Assembly: GCF_003633715.1 (NCBI RefSeq)
Contig: NZ_RBIE01000005.1
Location: 1 to 57,362 of the forward strand
Length of the DNA stretch: 57,362 nt
Direction: 5' to 3'
DNA from: Thermovibrio guaymasensis
Lineage (GTDB): Bacteria > Aquificota > Aquificia > Desulfurobacteriales > Desulfurobacteriaceae
Each line of letters opens with the position of its first letter. Position 1 is the stretch's first letter. Shown in pieces: positions 18,544 to 26,017 of the stretch. The translations under genes and the position numbers were made by a program. A model generated the notes under the pieces. That model was given only the letters and a program-made list of their open reading frames with translations, was not told where the DNA came from and ran no database searches.

Positions 18544-18600
18544 AAAAAAAAGCCCCTTCTTCTTTCCCGCGTCCCGAACCCCCGCAGGACGCGAAGGGGC
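18544..18600 (-). terminator. Riboswitch-controlled terminator in the metE leader
   Basis: On the minus strand, GCCCCTTC (18593-18600) pairs with GAAGGGGC (18552-18559), followed by eight T (18544-18551). Inside the long loop a second hairpin GCGTCC/GGGACGC stacks on. The 5' arm of the terminator shares bases with the 3' arm of the preceding CACCTGCCC hairpin (18609-18617 with 18597-18605), giving two mutually exclusive structures. The ATG of metE lies about 75 bases further downstream. Confidence 0.75.
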
Positions 18601-18614
18601 AGGTGTTTCACCTG

Positions 18615-18790
18615 CCCATCTCGGGCCGGTCTCCCGGCTCGCAGGCTTTTTGAAGCTGTAAACCTTCCCAGGGTGGAGGCCTTTAACCTTTCCACCCCAG
18701 TGGTTTACAGCCCTTTATTAATGCCTGCTCACGGTTGCGAGGACAGCGCCGGACTTTCACCGGACTTCCCGTTCACCCGAGACAGGCTAA
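18615..18790 (-). ncRNA. Cobalamin riboswitch aptamer upstream of metE
   Basis: Read on the minus strand, the conserved B12 box appears as GGGAAGTCCGGTGAAAGTCC, then GGCGCTGTCCTCGCAACCGT, then GAGCAGGC. P1 forms from CTGTCTCGGG (near 18780) and CCCGAGA (18620-18626). GCCTGC (18641-18646) pairs with GCAGGC (18723-18728). A peripheral arm forms from GCTGTAAACC and GGTTTACAGC (18655-18711) with an inner GGGTGGA/TCCACCC stem. The GGTGAAAGTCCGG and CTGTCCTCGCAACTGT-like parts are the most conserved elements of this class. Regulates metE by transcription attenuation. Confidence 0.92.
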
Positions 18791-18809
18791 TTTTAGGAAA
18801 ATCTTCCCG

Positions 18810-18914
18810 TTAGGAAAAGGGAAGTTTTCTGTAGAGCTTTTCAAGCTGAAGCCAGAAGAAGGCCATTAAGCCAACTATTGCTATTATTTCCTAGAGGAGG
18901 AAAGAATCCGACAT
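18810..18914 (-). pseudogene. Tiny membrane-protein ORF interrupted by an in-frame TAG
   Basis: Minus-strand frame beginning ATG at 18914 after GAGGAAAGAGT reads MSDSFLL, then TAG, then EIIAIVGLMAFFWLQLEK and a basic tail ending LYRKLPFS at a TAA 23 bases before the riboswitch. Ignoring the amber it would be a 34-residue single-pass membrane peptide similar in layout to its neighbour at 18943 (hydrophobic segment, then LEKLYRKL versus LEEFYDKI). It could be a broken duplicate, a readthrough gene, or chance. No known family recognised. Confidence 0.35.
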
Positions 18915-18942
18915 ACTCTTTCCTCACAATTAGGTTAGCTCT

Positions 18943-19038
18943 TTAGATGATCCTATCTATTTTGTCGTAAAACTCCTCAAGGATGTACCAGATAAAACCA
19001 AAGAAGACTATTAAGAGGAACAGGTCCCTGAGGCCCAA
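18943..19038 (-). CDS. Tiny single-pass membrane protein (31 aa), hypothetical
   Basis: TTG start at 19038, five bases after a run of six G and AAACG that can act as ribosome binding site; stop TAA at 18943. The product begins with a short polar start, LGLRDLF, has a membrane segment LLIVFFGFIWYIL, and ends with an acidic/basic tail EEFYDKIDRII. It resembles the short single-helix subunits of membrane complexes, but I do not recognise a family. It reads in the same direction as metE and lies between the divergent acetyltransferase promoter and the riboswitch, so it may be on the same transcript. Confidence 0.4.
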   Translation of the reverse strand: MGLRDLFLLIVFFGFIWYILEEFYDKIDRII

Positions 19039-19050
19039 CGTTTCCCCCCG

Positions 19051-19079
19051 CTGTTATTTTGGAATTTTGCGCGTATAAT
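19051..19079 (+). promoter_or_regulatory. Putative promoter of the acetyltransferase-methyltransferase pair
   Basis: A perfect TATAAT at 19074-19079 lies 17 bases after CTGTTA (19051-19056), a poor -35. It is 20 bases before the ATG at 19099. Confidence 0.45.
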
Positions 19080-19098
19080 AATACCACAACTATATAGG

Positions 19099-19380
19099 AT
19101 GGGGTCTAGTTTGGAAGTTAAGGTAGAGGCAGGTAGGGTCTATATTAAGTTAAACTCTGAGGAAGAGGCTTTTATAACCTTTGGAGTAGACGACGAGAAA
19201 AAGGTGTTGGTTGTTAGTACTACTTACGTTCCTGAAAGCCACAGGGGTAAAGGAATTGCAGGTAAGTTAACTGCCAAACTCGTTGACTATGCCCAGGAGA
19301 ACGGTTATAAGATCTATCCTCTCTGTTCCTACACTCTCAAGTACCTCCAGAGGAACAGGCCTGATCTTCTAGTGGAGTAG
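19099..19380 (+). CDS. Small GNAT-fold acetyltransferase (YidJ/YjdJ-type)
   Basis: 93 aa, the minimal single-domain GNAT family. The acetyl-CoA loop is VPESHRGKGIAGKLT and the family's PLCSYTLKYLQRN segment (Cys-Ser-Tyr) follows. Substrate unknown for this group. ATG at 19099 has little ribosome binding signal; a TTG at 19111, preceded by AGGATGGGG, is an equally good start and would shorten the protein by four residues. The next gene begins four bases after the stop region, so they are probably co-expressed. Confidence 0.8.
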   Translation: MGSSLEVKVEAGRVYIKLNSEEEAFITFGVDDEKKVLVVSTTYVPESHRGKGIAGKLTAKLVDYAQENGYKIYPLCSYTLKYLQRNRPDLLVE

Positions 19381-19383
19381 TTC

Positions 19384-20166
19384 ATGGAGGTTGTTGTAAC
19401 TACCGATAGAAGGCCTACTCCCGAGATGATAGCTGAGGCCCAAAGGCTTTCTTCTGAGCTTGGAGCTCCCTTAGTTAAGCGTCGCCACAGGACCCTTTCA
19501 TCTATAAAGAGGGAGTATAAGAGGCCGGTCTTAGTTGTTGGAAAGGACCTTAACCTAACCCTTCACACCCTTAAGGGACAGAAGCTCTTCTTTCACCCCG
19601 GTCTTTTTAAGATCAGGCTGATTAACTACCTTGAAAGTGGAAAGGAGTCAATGGTTGAGGCTATGGACTTAAAGGAGGGTGAGACTGTCCTTGACTGTAA
19701 CCTCGGCCTTGCTCAGGACGCACTCATGGCTGCCTTTGTAAGTAAAATGCCTGTGGTCGGTCTTGAGAAGGAACCTGTAATCTATGAGATTGTTAAGAGG
19801 GGGCTTGAGACCTTTAAGCCTAAAGGGAGGTTAAAGGTTGCAGAGTTTGCCTACTCTCTAGTTAGGCCTGTTCTAGCCGATAACTATCAATTCCTAAAGG
19901 CCCAGCCTGATAAATCTTACGATATCGTCTATTTTTCCCCGATGTTTGTAAAGCCAAAGTGGAAGGACGGCGTTATGATGCCCTTTAGGGAGGTTGCTCC
20001 GAAGGACTTCGTTTCCCCGGAAGTCCTCAGAGAAGCTGAAAGGGTTGCAAGGAAGAGGGTCGTTATAAAGGTAAACAAAGGTGTTAAGGAGCTCTTTCCT
20101 TTCCTCTCCGACTACTTATCTCTTCCTTCCTCAACCAGGATTGAGTACCTCTATAAGGAAGTTTAA
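19384..20166 (+). CDS. Class I SAM-dependent methyltransferase, YpiP/RsmJ-like
   Basis: 260 aa. N-terminal segment VTTDRRPTPEMIAEAQRLSS matches the start of the YpiP-type putative methyltransferases. The Rossmann motif I is VLDCNLGLAQDALMAAF, with Asn-Leu-Gly in place of the usual GxG first Gly, and acidic VVGLEKEP follows as motif II. YSFSPMF-like YFSPMFV occupies the motif IV position. RsmJ relatives methylate G1516 of 16S rRNA, but YpiP members are uncharacterised and the substrate here is open. It lies directly after the acetyltransferase gene. Confidence 0.72.
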   Translation: MEVVVTTDRRPTPEMIAEAQRLSSELGAPLVKRRHRTLSSIKREYKRPVLVVGKDLNLTLHTLKGQKLFFHPGLFKIRLINYLESGKESMVEAMDLKEGETVLDCNLGLAQDALMAAFVSKMPVVGLEKEPVIYEIVKRGLETFKPKGRLKVAEFAYSLVRPVLADNYQFLKAQPDKSYDIVYFSPMFVKPKWKDGVMMPFREVAPKDFVSPEVLREAERVARKRVVIKVNKGVKELFPFLSDYLSLPSSTRIEYLYKEV

Positions 20167-20199
20167 CTTCTTGATAATAGAGGTTAAATGTTGTATTCC

Positions 20200-20236
20200 C
20201 CTTTGAAGGAAGCCCTGTGGGTCCTAAGGTTTTTTT
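20200..20236 (+). terminator. Intrinsic terminator after the methyltransferase gene
   Basis: Imperfect stem: outer CCTT/AAGG, inner GGA/TCC with a bulged A, GCCC/GGGT, loop TGT, followed by seven T. The remaining 160 bases before nrdA show no gene; they contain TTTACA and several weak AT-rich boxes that could form an nrdA promoter, but no clear NrdR repeat. Confidence 0.6.
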
Positions 20237-20395
20237 CTTTCTTTGGTTAAAAATCTTTTCTTATTTAAGAAGATAAGTTTTGCACTTTAGTTCAAATGTT
20301 TAATATGGGTTGTAAATCAGCCCTTTCAAACGGACTGCCTTGAGTTTTAACCCTTTACAGTAGTTAAATACTTCTATCTTCAGCAGGGAGGAGTG

Positions 20396-22690
20396 ATGAA
20401 TAGGATTACCGTGGTAAAGAGGAAAGGAACTAGAGAACCTTTAAACATTGAGAAGATCAGAAAAGTTATTAACTGGGCTGCTGAAGGTTTAGATCTCAAT
20501 CCATTGAAACTTGAGGCAAAGCTAAAACTTCACTTCTTTGATGGAATTACGACGCGTCAAATTCATGAAGCTGTTATAAATACCGCTCTCCAGCTTACAA
20601 CTCCTGAGGAGCCAGACTGGAGGATACTTGCCGGAAGGCTCTTCATCTTTAACCTCTACAAAGAAGTGGCAATCAGAAGGGGAACAAGTAAGCTGGCCTA
20701 CGTTGGGGGAGGAAGAGAGTACTTAAAGGTTGTGAGGGATTTAGTTAGTAAGGGGCTTTATATTCCTGAGATCCTTGAAAGTTATACGGAGAGTGAAATT
20801 GTTGAGGCGGGGGATTACCTAAAGCTTAAGTATGACTTCCTCTACGACTATGCCGGAGCTAACCTTTTAGCAAAGAGATACCTCTGCATCTACGAGGACT
20901 TCCCCATAGAGCTCCCTCAAGAGATGTACATGACGATTTCCCTGATGCTTGCAAAGAACGAGCCGAAGGAGACGAGGCTTAAAACTGCTAAGAAGTTCTA
21001 TGATCTCATAGCCGGAAAGAAGCTCTCACTTGCCACTCCGATTCTCATTAACCTCCGCCGTCCCAACGGAAACCTCTCTTCCTGCTTCATCACCGCAATG
21101 GACGATAACCTTGACTCAATTATGTACACTGCAAACCAGGTTGCCCAGATTTCAAAGAGGGCGGGAGGCGTTGGAGTTAACCTTTCAAGAATTAGGGCTC
21201 AGGGTTCCTGGATAAAGAAAGTCTTTGGGGCAAGCGGCGGAATAGTTCCCTGGGCAAAAATCCTAAACGACGTTGCAGTTGCAGTGAACCAGGAAGGTAA
21301 GAGGGCAGGGGCTGTTACTGTAGCCCTTGACGTCTGGCACCTTGATATTTACGACTTCTTGGAGCTCAAAACCGAAAACGGAGACTTGAGGAGAAAGGCC
21401 TTTGACATCTTCCCTCAAGTAGTAATCCCTGACCTCTTTATGGAGAGGGTGAAGTTCAACCAGGAGTGGCTTCTGGTTGACCCTTACGAGGTTGAGAGGA
21501 AATTCGGCTACAGACTCTACGAGCTGTGGGGAGACGAGTTTGAAAAGGCCTACATTCATATAGAGGCCGAGGCCGACAGGCTAAAACTAAAGAAGAGGGT
21601 AAGGGCTAGGGAGCTCCTTAAAGAGATTTTGAAAACGCAGGTTGCAACTGGTCTACCCTACATCTTTTTCAAGGATACCGCCAATCGGCTAAATCCTTTA
21701 AAGCACGACGGCTACATAGGGAACGGAAACCTCTGTATGGAGAGTTTCTCAAACTTTAGGCCTTCTAAGGGCTTTAAAACCTATATGAGGGACGGGAAGA
21801 TAGTCAGCGAAATTGAGGAGCCTGGCCTCGTCCACACCTGCAACCTCCTCTCAATAAACCTTGCAAACATAGAAAACGACGCCGAGCTTGAAGATGCGGT
21901 GAGGACTGCAGTAAGAATCCTTGACAACACTATAGAGCTAACCTCTCCCCCGATCCTTGAGAGTAAGCTCCACAACGACCGTTACAGAACTATAGGTATT
22001 GGAACTCTTGGCCTTGCCGACTACCTTGCAAAGAGAGAAATTCCCTACGGAAGGCAGTCATTAAAGGTTATTGACGAGCTCTACGAGAAAATTGCCTACT
22101 ACGGAATTGATGAGAGCGTCAACCTTGCCAAGGAGAGGGGAGTCTTCCCTGCCTACGAGGGTTCAGACTGGAGCAAGGGAATAGTAATAGGTAAAGACGC
22201 TGAATACTTAAGCGAAAAGACTACCTTAAAAGAGAAGTGGCTGGAACTCTTAGCCAAGCTTAAGAAGTACGGAATTAGGAACGGTCAGCTCTTTGCTATT
22301 GCTCCAAACACCAGCTCTGGCCTTTTACAGGGAGCAACCCCGGGAGTCCTACCTCCCTTTAGCCGATTTTACATAGATAAGAACCAGAAGCAGGCGGTTC
22401 CGATTTGTCCCCCTTTCATTAAGGAGAGGTTCTGGTTCTACAGGGAGAGCAAGTTTATGAACCAGAAGGAGGTTATAGACGTAATATCAATGATTCAGAA
22501 GTGGGTTGACAGCGGGATTTCAATGGAGCTCCTTTTCAACCTAAACCTTGGAATTAGGGCTAAGGACATCTACGAAACCGTCCTCTACGCCTGGGAGAAG
22601 GGTATTAAGACGATTTACTACGTTAGGACCGTTCAGAAGGACAGCCAGGGAGCCCTCAAGAAAGAGGAGTGTATTGCCTGTGCCAATTAA
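20396..22690 (+). CDS. nrdA: Class I ribonucleotide reductase alpha subunit
   Basis: 764 aa. An N-terminal ATP cone (KRKGTREPLNIEKIRKVINW) gives dATP control. The catalytic residues can all be located: SSCFI (Cys of the redox pair), NLCME (radical Cys with Asn and Glu), HTCNLLSINL (second redox Cys), IYYVRT (the Tyr pair of the radical path) and a C-terminal CIAC thioredoxin shuttle. ATG at 20396 is chosen because AGGGAGG is four to five bases away; the GTG three bases upstream is too close. It reduces ribonucleoside diphosphates and needs the radical subunit encoded 17 kb away at 40109. The organism thus has class I and class III enzymes. Confidence 0.95.
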   Translation: MNRITVVKRKGTREPLNIEKIRKVINWAAEGLDLNPLKLEAKLKLHFFDGITTRQIHEAVINTALQLTTPEEPDWRILAGRLFIFNLYKEVAIRRGTSKLAYVGGGREYLKVVRDLVSKGLYIPEILESYTESEIVEAGDYLKLKYDFLYDYAGANLLAKRYLCIYEDFPIELPQEMYMTISLMLAKNEPKETRLKTAKKFYDLIAGKKLSLATPILINLRRPNGNLSSCFITAMDDNLDSIMYTANQVAQISKRAGGVGVNLSRIRAQGSWIKKVFGASGGIVPWAKILNDVAVAVNQEGKRAGAVTVALDVWHLDIYDFLELKTENGDLRRKAFDIFPQVVIPDLFMERVKFNQEWLLVDPYEVERKFGYRLYELWGDEFEKAYIHIEAEADRLKLKKRVRARELLKEILKTQVATGLPYIFFKDTANRLNPLKHDGYIGNGNLCMESFSNFRPSKGFKTYMRDGKIVSEIEEPGLVHTCNLLSINLANIENDAELEDAVRTAVRILDNTIELTSPPILESKLHNDRYRTIGIGTLGLADYLAKREIPYGRQSLKVIDELYEKIAYYGIDESVNLAKERGVFPAYEGSDWSKGIVIGKDAEYLSEKTTLKEKWLELLAKLKKYGIRNGQLFAIAPNTSSGLLQGATPGVLPPFSRFYIDKNQKQAVPICPPFIKERFWFYRESKFMNQKEVIDVISMIQKWVDSGISMELLFNLNLGIRAKDIYETVLYAWEKGIKTIYYVRTVQKDSQGALKKEECIACAN

Positions 22691-22693
22691 CTT

Positions 22694-22712
22694 AAGGGGC
22701 CTTAGGGCCCTT
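22694..22712. terminator. Bidirectional hairpin between nrdA and nikO
   Basis: AAGGGGCC-TTA-GGGCCCTT forms a stem with one G-G mismatch. It lies between convergent stops and overlaps the last codons of nikO. Confidence 0.55.
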
Positions 22713-23334
22713 CTATCCTAACTACTCTCCAACCTAAGTGTTCAATTAACTCTTTTTCGTGTGTAATTAGTAGAACCGGTATTTCGGTTTCCTTCAAAAA
22801 TGAGGAGAGTATCTGAAACCTCTTCCTATCAAGTCCGAGGGTCGGTTCGTCAAGTATTAAAACTTCAGGATCCATAGAGAGGACGGCAGCAACTGAGACT
22901 ATCCTCTTTTCACCTCCAGAGAGCTTATGGGTAGGCCTTTCCCTTAGGTGTTCTATCTGAAACGTTTTGAGGAGCTCCTTAACGATTTCCTCTACCTCTT
23001 CCCTTTTCTTTCCAAGTGCAAGGGGAGCGAAAGCAATTTCCTCCTCAACTGTTGGACAAAAGAGCTGTTCGTCGGGATTTTGAAAACAGTAGCCTATTTT
23101 CCTCCTTATCTGATTAAAGTCCTCCTCTCCTTTTAACTCCTTTCCCTTAAAGAGTATCCTTCCCCTATCAGGCCTTATAAAGCCCATTATAGTTTCGGCC
23201 AAAGTTGTCTTTCCGCTTCCGTTGTCGCCTACTATAAGTACCTTTTCCCTCTCTTTTATTGAGAAGTTGACTCCTTTAAGGACTTCTCTACCTTCAACCT
23301 TTACCCACAGGTCTTCAACCCTTAAAACTTCCAT
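22702..23334 (-). CDS. nikO: Nickel ECF transporter ATPase NikO (CbiO-like)
   Basis: 210 aa ABC ATPase: Walker A GDNGSGKTT, Q-loop YCFQNPDEQLF, signature LSGGEKR, Walker B VLILDEP, and switch His in LITHEKE. This is the energising subunit of an energy-coupling-factor importer for nickel or cobalt. Shorter than usual CbiO, lacking the C-terminal extension. It is last in a five-gene operon with nikK, nikM, nikL and nikQ and overlaps nikQ by 13 bases. Confidence 0.88.
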   Translation of the reverse strand: MEVLRVEDLWVKVEGREVLKGVNFSIKEREKVLIVGDNGSGKTTLAETIMGFIRPDRGRILFKGKELKGEEDFNQIRRKIGYCFQNPDEQLFCPTVEEEIAFAPLALGKKREEVEEIVKELLKTFQIEHLRERPTHKLSGGEKRIVSVAAVLSMDPEVLILDEPTLGLDRKRFQILSSFLKETEIPVLLITHEKELIEHLGWRVVRIEGP

Positions 23335-23981
23335 ACTACTACCGCTCCGTAGGCTACTGTTAAGGCTAGAAAGATAAAGTCTTTAGGTGAAGCTTTAAAG
23401 TGTCTGTAGACGGGGAAGTAACCGGAAAACCCCCTGCAGAGCATTGCCCTGTAAACCCTCTCAGACTTAAGGAAACTATAGGTTAGGAGGTTACCTATCA
23501 AGTTTCCGTAGGTTTGGTAGGTGAACTTATCGGTTCTCGCCTTAAAACCTCTGCTCTTTGCAGACTTTACCGCAGCCGTGTACCTGCTCCTTACTTCGTG
23601 TAAGTACCTGTAGGTTAGGAAGGCTATCTGAAGGAGTGAGTTTGGAACTTTAAGGTGGTGGAGGGCGTGGAGGAGCTCAAAAGTTGGAGTTGTACTCAGT
23701 AAGGAGAGGGAGAGAAGTAGGATGAGGTTTGACCTTAAAAAGACCTCAAGGGCAACTTCTGGTGAACCTAACAGGAGCTGGGAAAGGACTACTAAGAGGA
23801 GGAAGGAGTCGGCAAAGAGGAGGATTTTCCAAATTCTTTTAAAGTTCTTAAAGAGGGGTAACGAGAGGAAAGTTACCAGAGGGAGGAAGGAGATAGTCTC
23901 CCTGATTGAGGAGAGAGCTATAAGCCACGCTAAAATTAAAAATGAGACGATCTTAAACCTGGGGTCAACTTTCTCAACCAC
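23322..23981 (-). CDS. nikQ: ECF transporter T component NikQ (CbiQ-like)
   Basis: 219 aa integral membrane protein with several hydrophobic helices, a family-typical N-terminal VDPRFKI, and the coupling helices with SAKSRGFKART and RAMLCRGF (two Ala/Arg-Gly motifs that contact the ATPase). I chose the GTG at 23981 because AGGAGG precedes it and it overlaps the nikL stop by eight bases; a TTG at 24014 gives 11 more residues. It links NikM to NikO in metal import. Confidence 0.85.
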   Translation of the reverse strand: MVEKVDPRFKIVSFLILAWLIALSSIRETISFLPLVTFLSLPLFKNFKRIWKILLFADSFLLLVVLSQLLLGSPEVALEVFLRSNLILLLSLSLLSTTPTFELLHALHHLKVPNSLLQIAFLTYRYLHEVRSRYTAAVKSAKSRGFKARTDKFTYQTYGNLIGNLLTYSFLKSERVYRAMLCRGFSGYFPVYRHFKASPKDFIFLALTVAYGAVVVWKF

Positions 23982-24489
23982 CTCTCCTCCTGCTAAGAAG
24001 AACTGCTCCTCCAAAAATACCCAGGATCCAGCCGATTCCTCCTATAGCGTCCCTTAGGGAAGGCTTTGAGTTCTCCTCTTCAATTTTTAAGAGCTCTTCT
24101 TTTATAGGTTTAAGTTCTTCCCTTATAACCTCCCTGAGTTCCTGTGTATCCTTCATATTTCCTTTTATGTTTTCCTCTTTACGTTCTCCGTTAACTTTAA
24201 ACGTTGCTTCGGCTCTGTGCCCGAGTTCTGCAAGTACAACGGCTTTGTAGGTTCCCGGTTTTTTCAGTGTAAAGTGGAGTTCCCCCTCTTTATTTGTTCT
24301 CCCTTCAAACACAGCCTTTCCTAAGGAGTCGTAAACCTTTACATCTCCGCCCTTTACCGGCGTTCCATCGCTAAAGTAGGAGGAGAGCTCTATTTCATTC
24401 CCGCTAACGTCAACAAAAAGGCTTACTTTATGGGCAAAGCTAACTGAAGGTATTAAAAGGAGTAGAGAGATTAGGGCTAACCTTTTCAT
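23974..24489 (-). CDS. nikL: Nickel transporter auxiliary protein NikL
   Basis: 171 aa. Signal peptide ending VSFAHKV, so the mature protein may begin near the His. A beta-rich extracytoplasmic domain follows (VKGGDVKVYDSLGKAVFEG, KPGTYKAVVLAE), then a Glu-rich coiled segment (about 110-145), and a C-terminal membrane helix IGWILGIFGGAVLLSRRR. NikL proteins occur only with NikM-type nickel importers and are thought to help present the metal. Position between nikM and nikQ fits exactly. Confidence 0.82.
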   Translation of the reverse strand: MKRLALISLLLLIPSVSFAHKVSLFVDVSGNEIELSSYFSDGTPVKGGDVKVYDSLGKAVFEGRTNKEGELHFTLKKPGTYKAVVLAELGHRAEATFKVNGERKEENIKGNMKDTQELREVIREELKPIKEELLKIEEENSKPSLRDAIGGIGWILGIFGGAVLLSRRRGG

Positions 24490-25088
24490 TTTACCTCCAG
24501 CAGTTCGGGGGCGTTTTTGAGGAGGAAGACTAAGGAAAAGGAGTTTATTACTGCTTCAACGCTGGCAACTGGTAGGTGGGCAAGGAATGCAAGGGTTGCC
24601 GTTGAGCGAAAAGAGTTTCCGCAGCTTAAAAGCTCAAGGCTCAGTAAAAGTCCCGATGTAAGAACTACAGAGAGGGCCCCTAAGGTCCCCGCTCCTATCA
24701 GCTTTAGCTTTGTAGGCCTCTTAAGGAGAGGCTTTGTTAAGTAGTAGGCTGTGAGAGCCCCGCTAGCCATGTTAAAGGTATTAACTCCCAAAACTGTGAT
24801 TCCTCCAAACTGGAAGAGGAGGGCCTGAAAGAGTAGGCCAACGAAGATTGCCGGATAAGCAGACCATCCTAAACAGATTCCTATCAGTCCATTAAGTAGA
24901 AGGTGGACGCTTGTTATTCCGACCGGAACGTGAATTAGGGAGGCGACGAAGAAAACAGACGATAGTAGGGCCACAAAGGGAAGCCTTTCTTGATTCGTTT
25001 TCTTCATTCCTATCCAGAGGCCTAAAGTGGTAGCTACCCAGCCTGCCGAAAGTAGCCACCCAGGTAAGACACCTTCAGATATGTGCAT
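24486..25088 (-). CDS. nikM: Nickel ECF transporter substrate-binding subunit NikM (CbiM-like)
   Basis: 200 aa with about six membrane helices. The N-terminus MHISEGVLPGW is the diagnostic CbiM/NikM motif; the Met-His amino end coordinates the metal. NMASGALTAYYL and VPVGITSVHLLLNG are further conserved segments. Nickel rather than cobalt is inferred from the presence of NikK and NikL, which replace CbiN in nickel systems. It overlaps nikL by four bases. Confidence 0.88.
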   Translation of the reverse strand: MHISEGVLPGWLLSAGWVATTLGLWIGMKKTNQERLPFVALLSSVFFVASLIHVPVGITSVHLLLNGLIGICLGWSAYPAIFVGLLFQALLFQFGGITVLGVNTFNMASGALTAYYLTKPLLKRPTKLKLIGAGTLGALSVVLTSGLLLSLELLSCGNSFRSTATLAFLAHLPVASVEAVINSFSLVFLLKNAPELLEVK

Positions 25089-25870
25089 TACTTAACTCCT
25101 TTAGGTTTCTCGTAGGCTTTAACCCAAATTACTGCATCAAGTTCAACCGGGTAAATCTTTCCGTCCTTGTACTTCCTTTTACCTCCGTAGCCAATTGCTG
25201 AAAATCCCCACCAGCCTGCCCAGGGGATTGTGTAGTAAAAGTAACCGTCCTTATCAGTTTTTACAGTTTGTTTAATGAAAGGTGATGCAGGAACTTCTAT
25301 TCCTTCTTCGTTTAAGTGTTCAACCTCTACGGTGATATTTGGGGCAGGCTTTCCGTTTATGTAAACTCTCCCAACGAAAGTGTTTCCTTCCCAGATTCCA
25401 AAGGGTCTGGTAAGTGGAACTATTTCCGCCTCAAGGCCTACTGGTTTATCCCAACCCCTTTCAACTCCGTAGGCCTCAACGTACACCTTCGTAACCTGTT
25501 TTATGAACTTCTCCTCAGCCGGTTCAAAGTAGTAGTTTGGAACTACGAAGAACTGATAAACTCCGGGCCTTTTCAGCTTGAACTCTGCGGTGTAGTAAGG
25601 AACTTTAACTTTGCTTCCCCTTTCTGCAGGAACTTCTTCCCTTTTCCAGTTTAGAGGAATTGCTCTTCCGTTAACGAAAGCTCCGCTTTTAACCGGTTTG
25701 AATGGCATGTTGGGTCCGCCTTCCATCGGGTGAGTAAAGATGGCTTTAACTTCTATTTTCTTTGCGCTACTTCCTTCAACTATGTCAGTTGAGGGTTTCA
25801 GGAGGAGAAAGTGGGCTTGAGCTGAGAGGGGAATTAAGGCTGCGGTTAAGGCTGAAAGGGTCTTCTTCAT
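25088..25870 (-). CDS. nikK: DUF4198-family nickel-uptake protein NikK
   Basis: 260 aa with signal peptide (LSALTAALIPLSAQAH), leaving a mature His-first domain; HFLLLKPS is the standard opening of the DUF4198 family, and HPMEGGPNM is a likely metal-binding segment. It is extracytoplasmic and associated with nickel ECF importers of the NikKMLQO type. It is the first gene of the operon; its ATG follows AAGGAGGGCGAA, and a candidate operator and promoter lie immediately upstream. Confidence 0.85.
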   Translation of the reverse strand: MKKTLSALTAALIPLSAQAHFLLLKPSTDIVEGSSAKKIEVKAIFTHPMEGGPNMPFKPVKSGAFVNGRAIPLNWKREEVPAERGSKVKVPYYTAEFKLKRPGVYQFFVVPNYYFEPAEEKFIKQVTKVYVEAYGVERGWDKPVGLEAEIVPLTRPFGIWEGNTFVGRVYINGKPAPNITVEVEHLNEEGIEVPASPFIKQTVKTDKDGYFYYTIPWAGWWGFSAIGYGGKRKYKDGKIYPVELDAVIWVKAYEKPKGVK

Positions 25871-25882
25871 TTCGCCCTCCTT

Positions 25883-25910
25883 GTATTAAATTTCTTTTAG
25901 ATTTTATTAC
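25883..25910 (-). promoter_or_regulatory. Candidate operator over the nikK promoter
   Basis: On the minus strand the block reads GTAATAAA-N12-TTTAATAC, inverted arms matching at seven of eight positions. A promoter with TTGATA at 25925-25930 and TAAAAT at 25901-25906 (spacing 18) overlaps its upstream arm, so a bound regulator would block RNA polymerase. NikR or another nickel sensor is the obvious candidate, but the sequence differs from the E. coli NikR site. Confidence 0.5.
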
Positions 25911-26017
25911 AAGATCAGTTTAAATATCAATAAATTTCTGAAAAAAAGCTTCATGAATCTGAGTTTTTTGATACCAACTATCTTTTAAAATTACCTCTTA
26001 AAAGGAGGTCTTTTACT

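Noticed and set aside
18465-18813. Frames on both strands across the metE leader
   Set aside because: They are shadows of the cobalamin riboswitch and terminator; composition follows RNA structure and no family is recognisable.
18907-18914. Pyrrolysine explanation for the TAG-interrupted ORF
   Set aside because: No pyl genes or related methylamine methyltransferases are visible, and one TAG in a tiny ORF is poor support.
20237-20395. Possible NrdR boxes or small RNA before nrdA
   Set aside because: I found no pair of ACACTATATA-like repeats and no stable structure; only the terminator upstream is supported.
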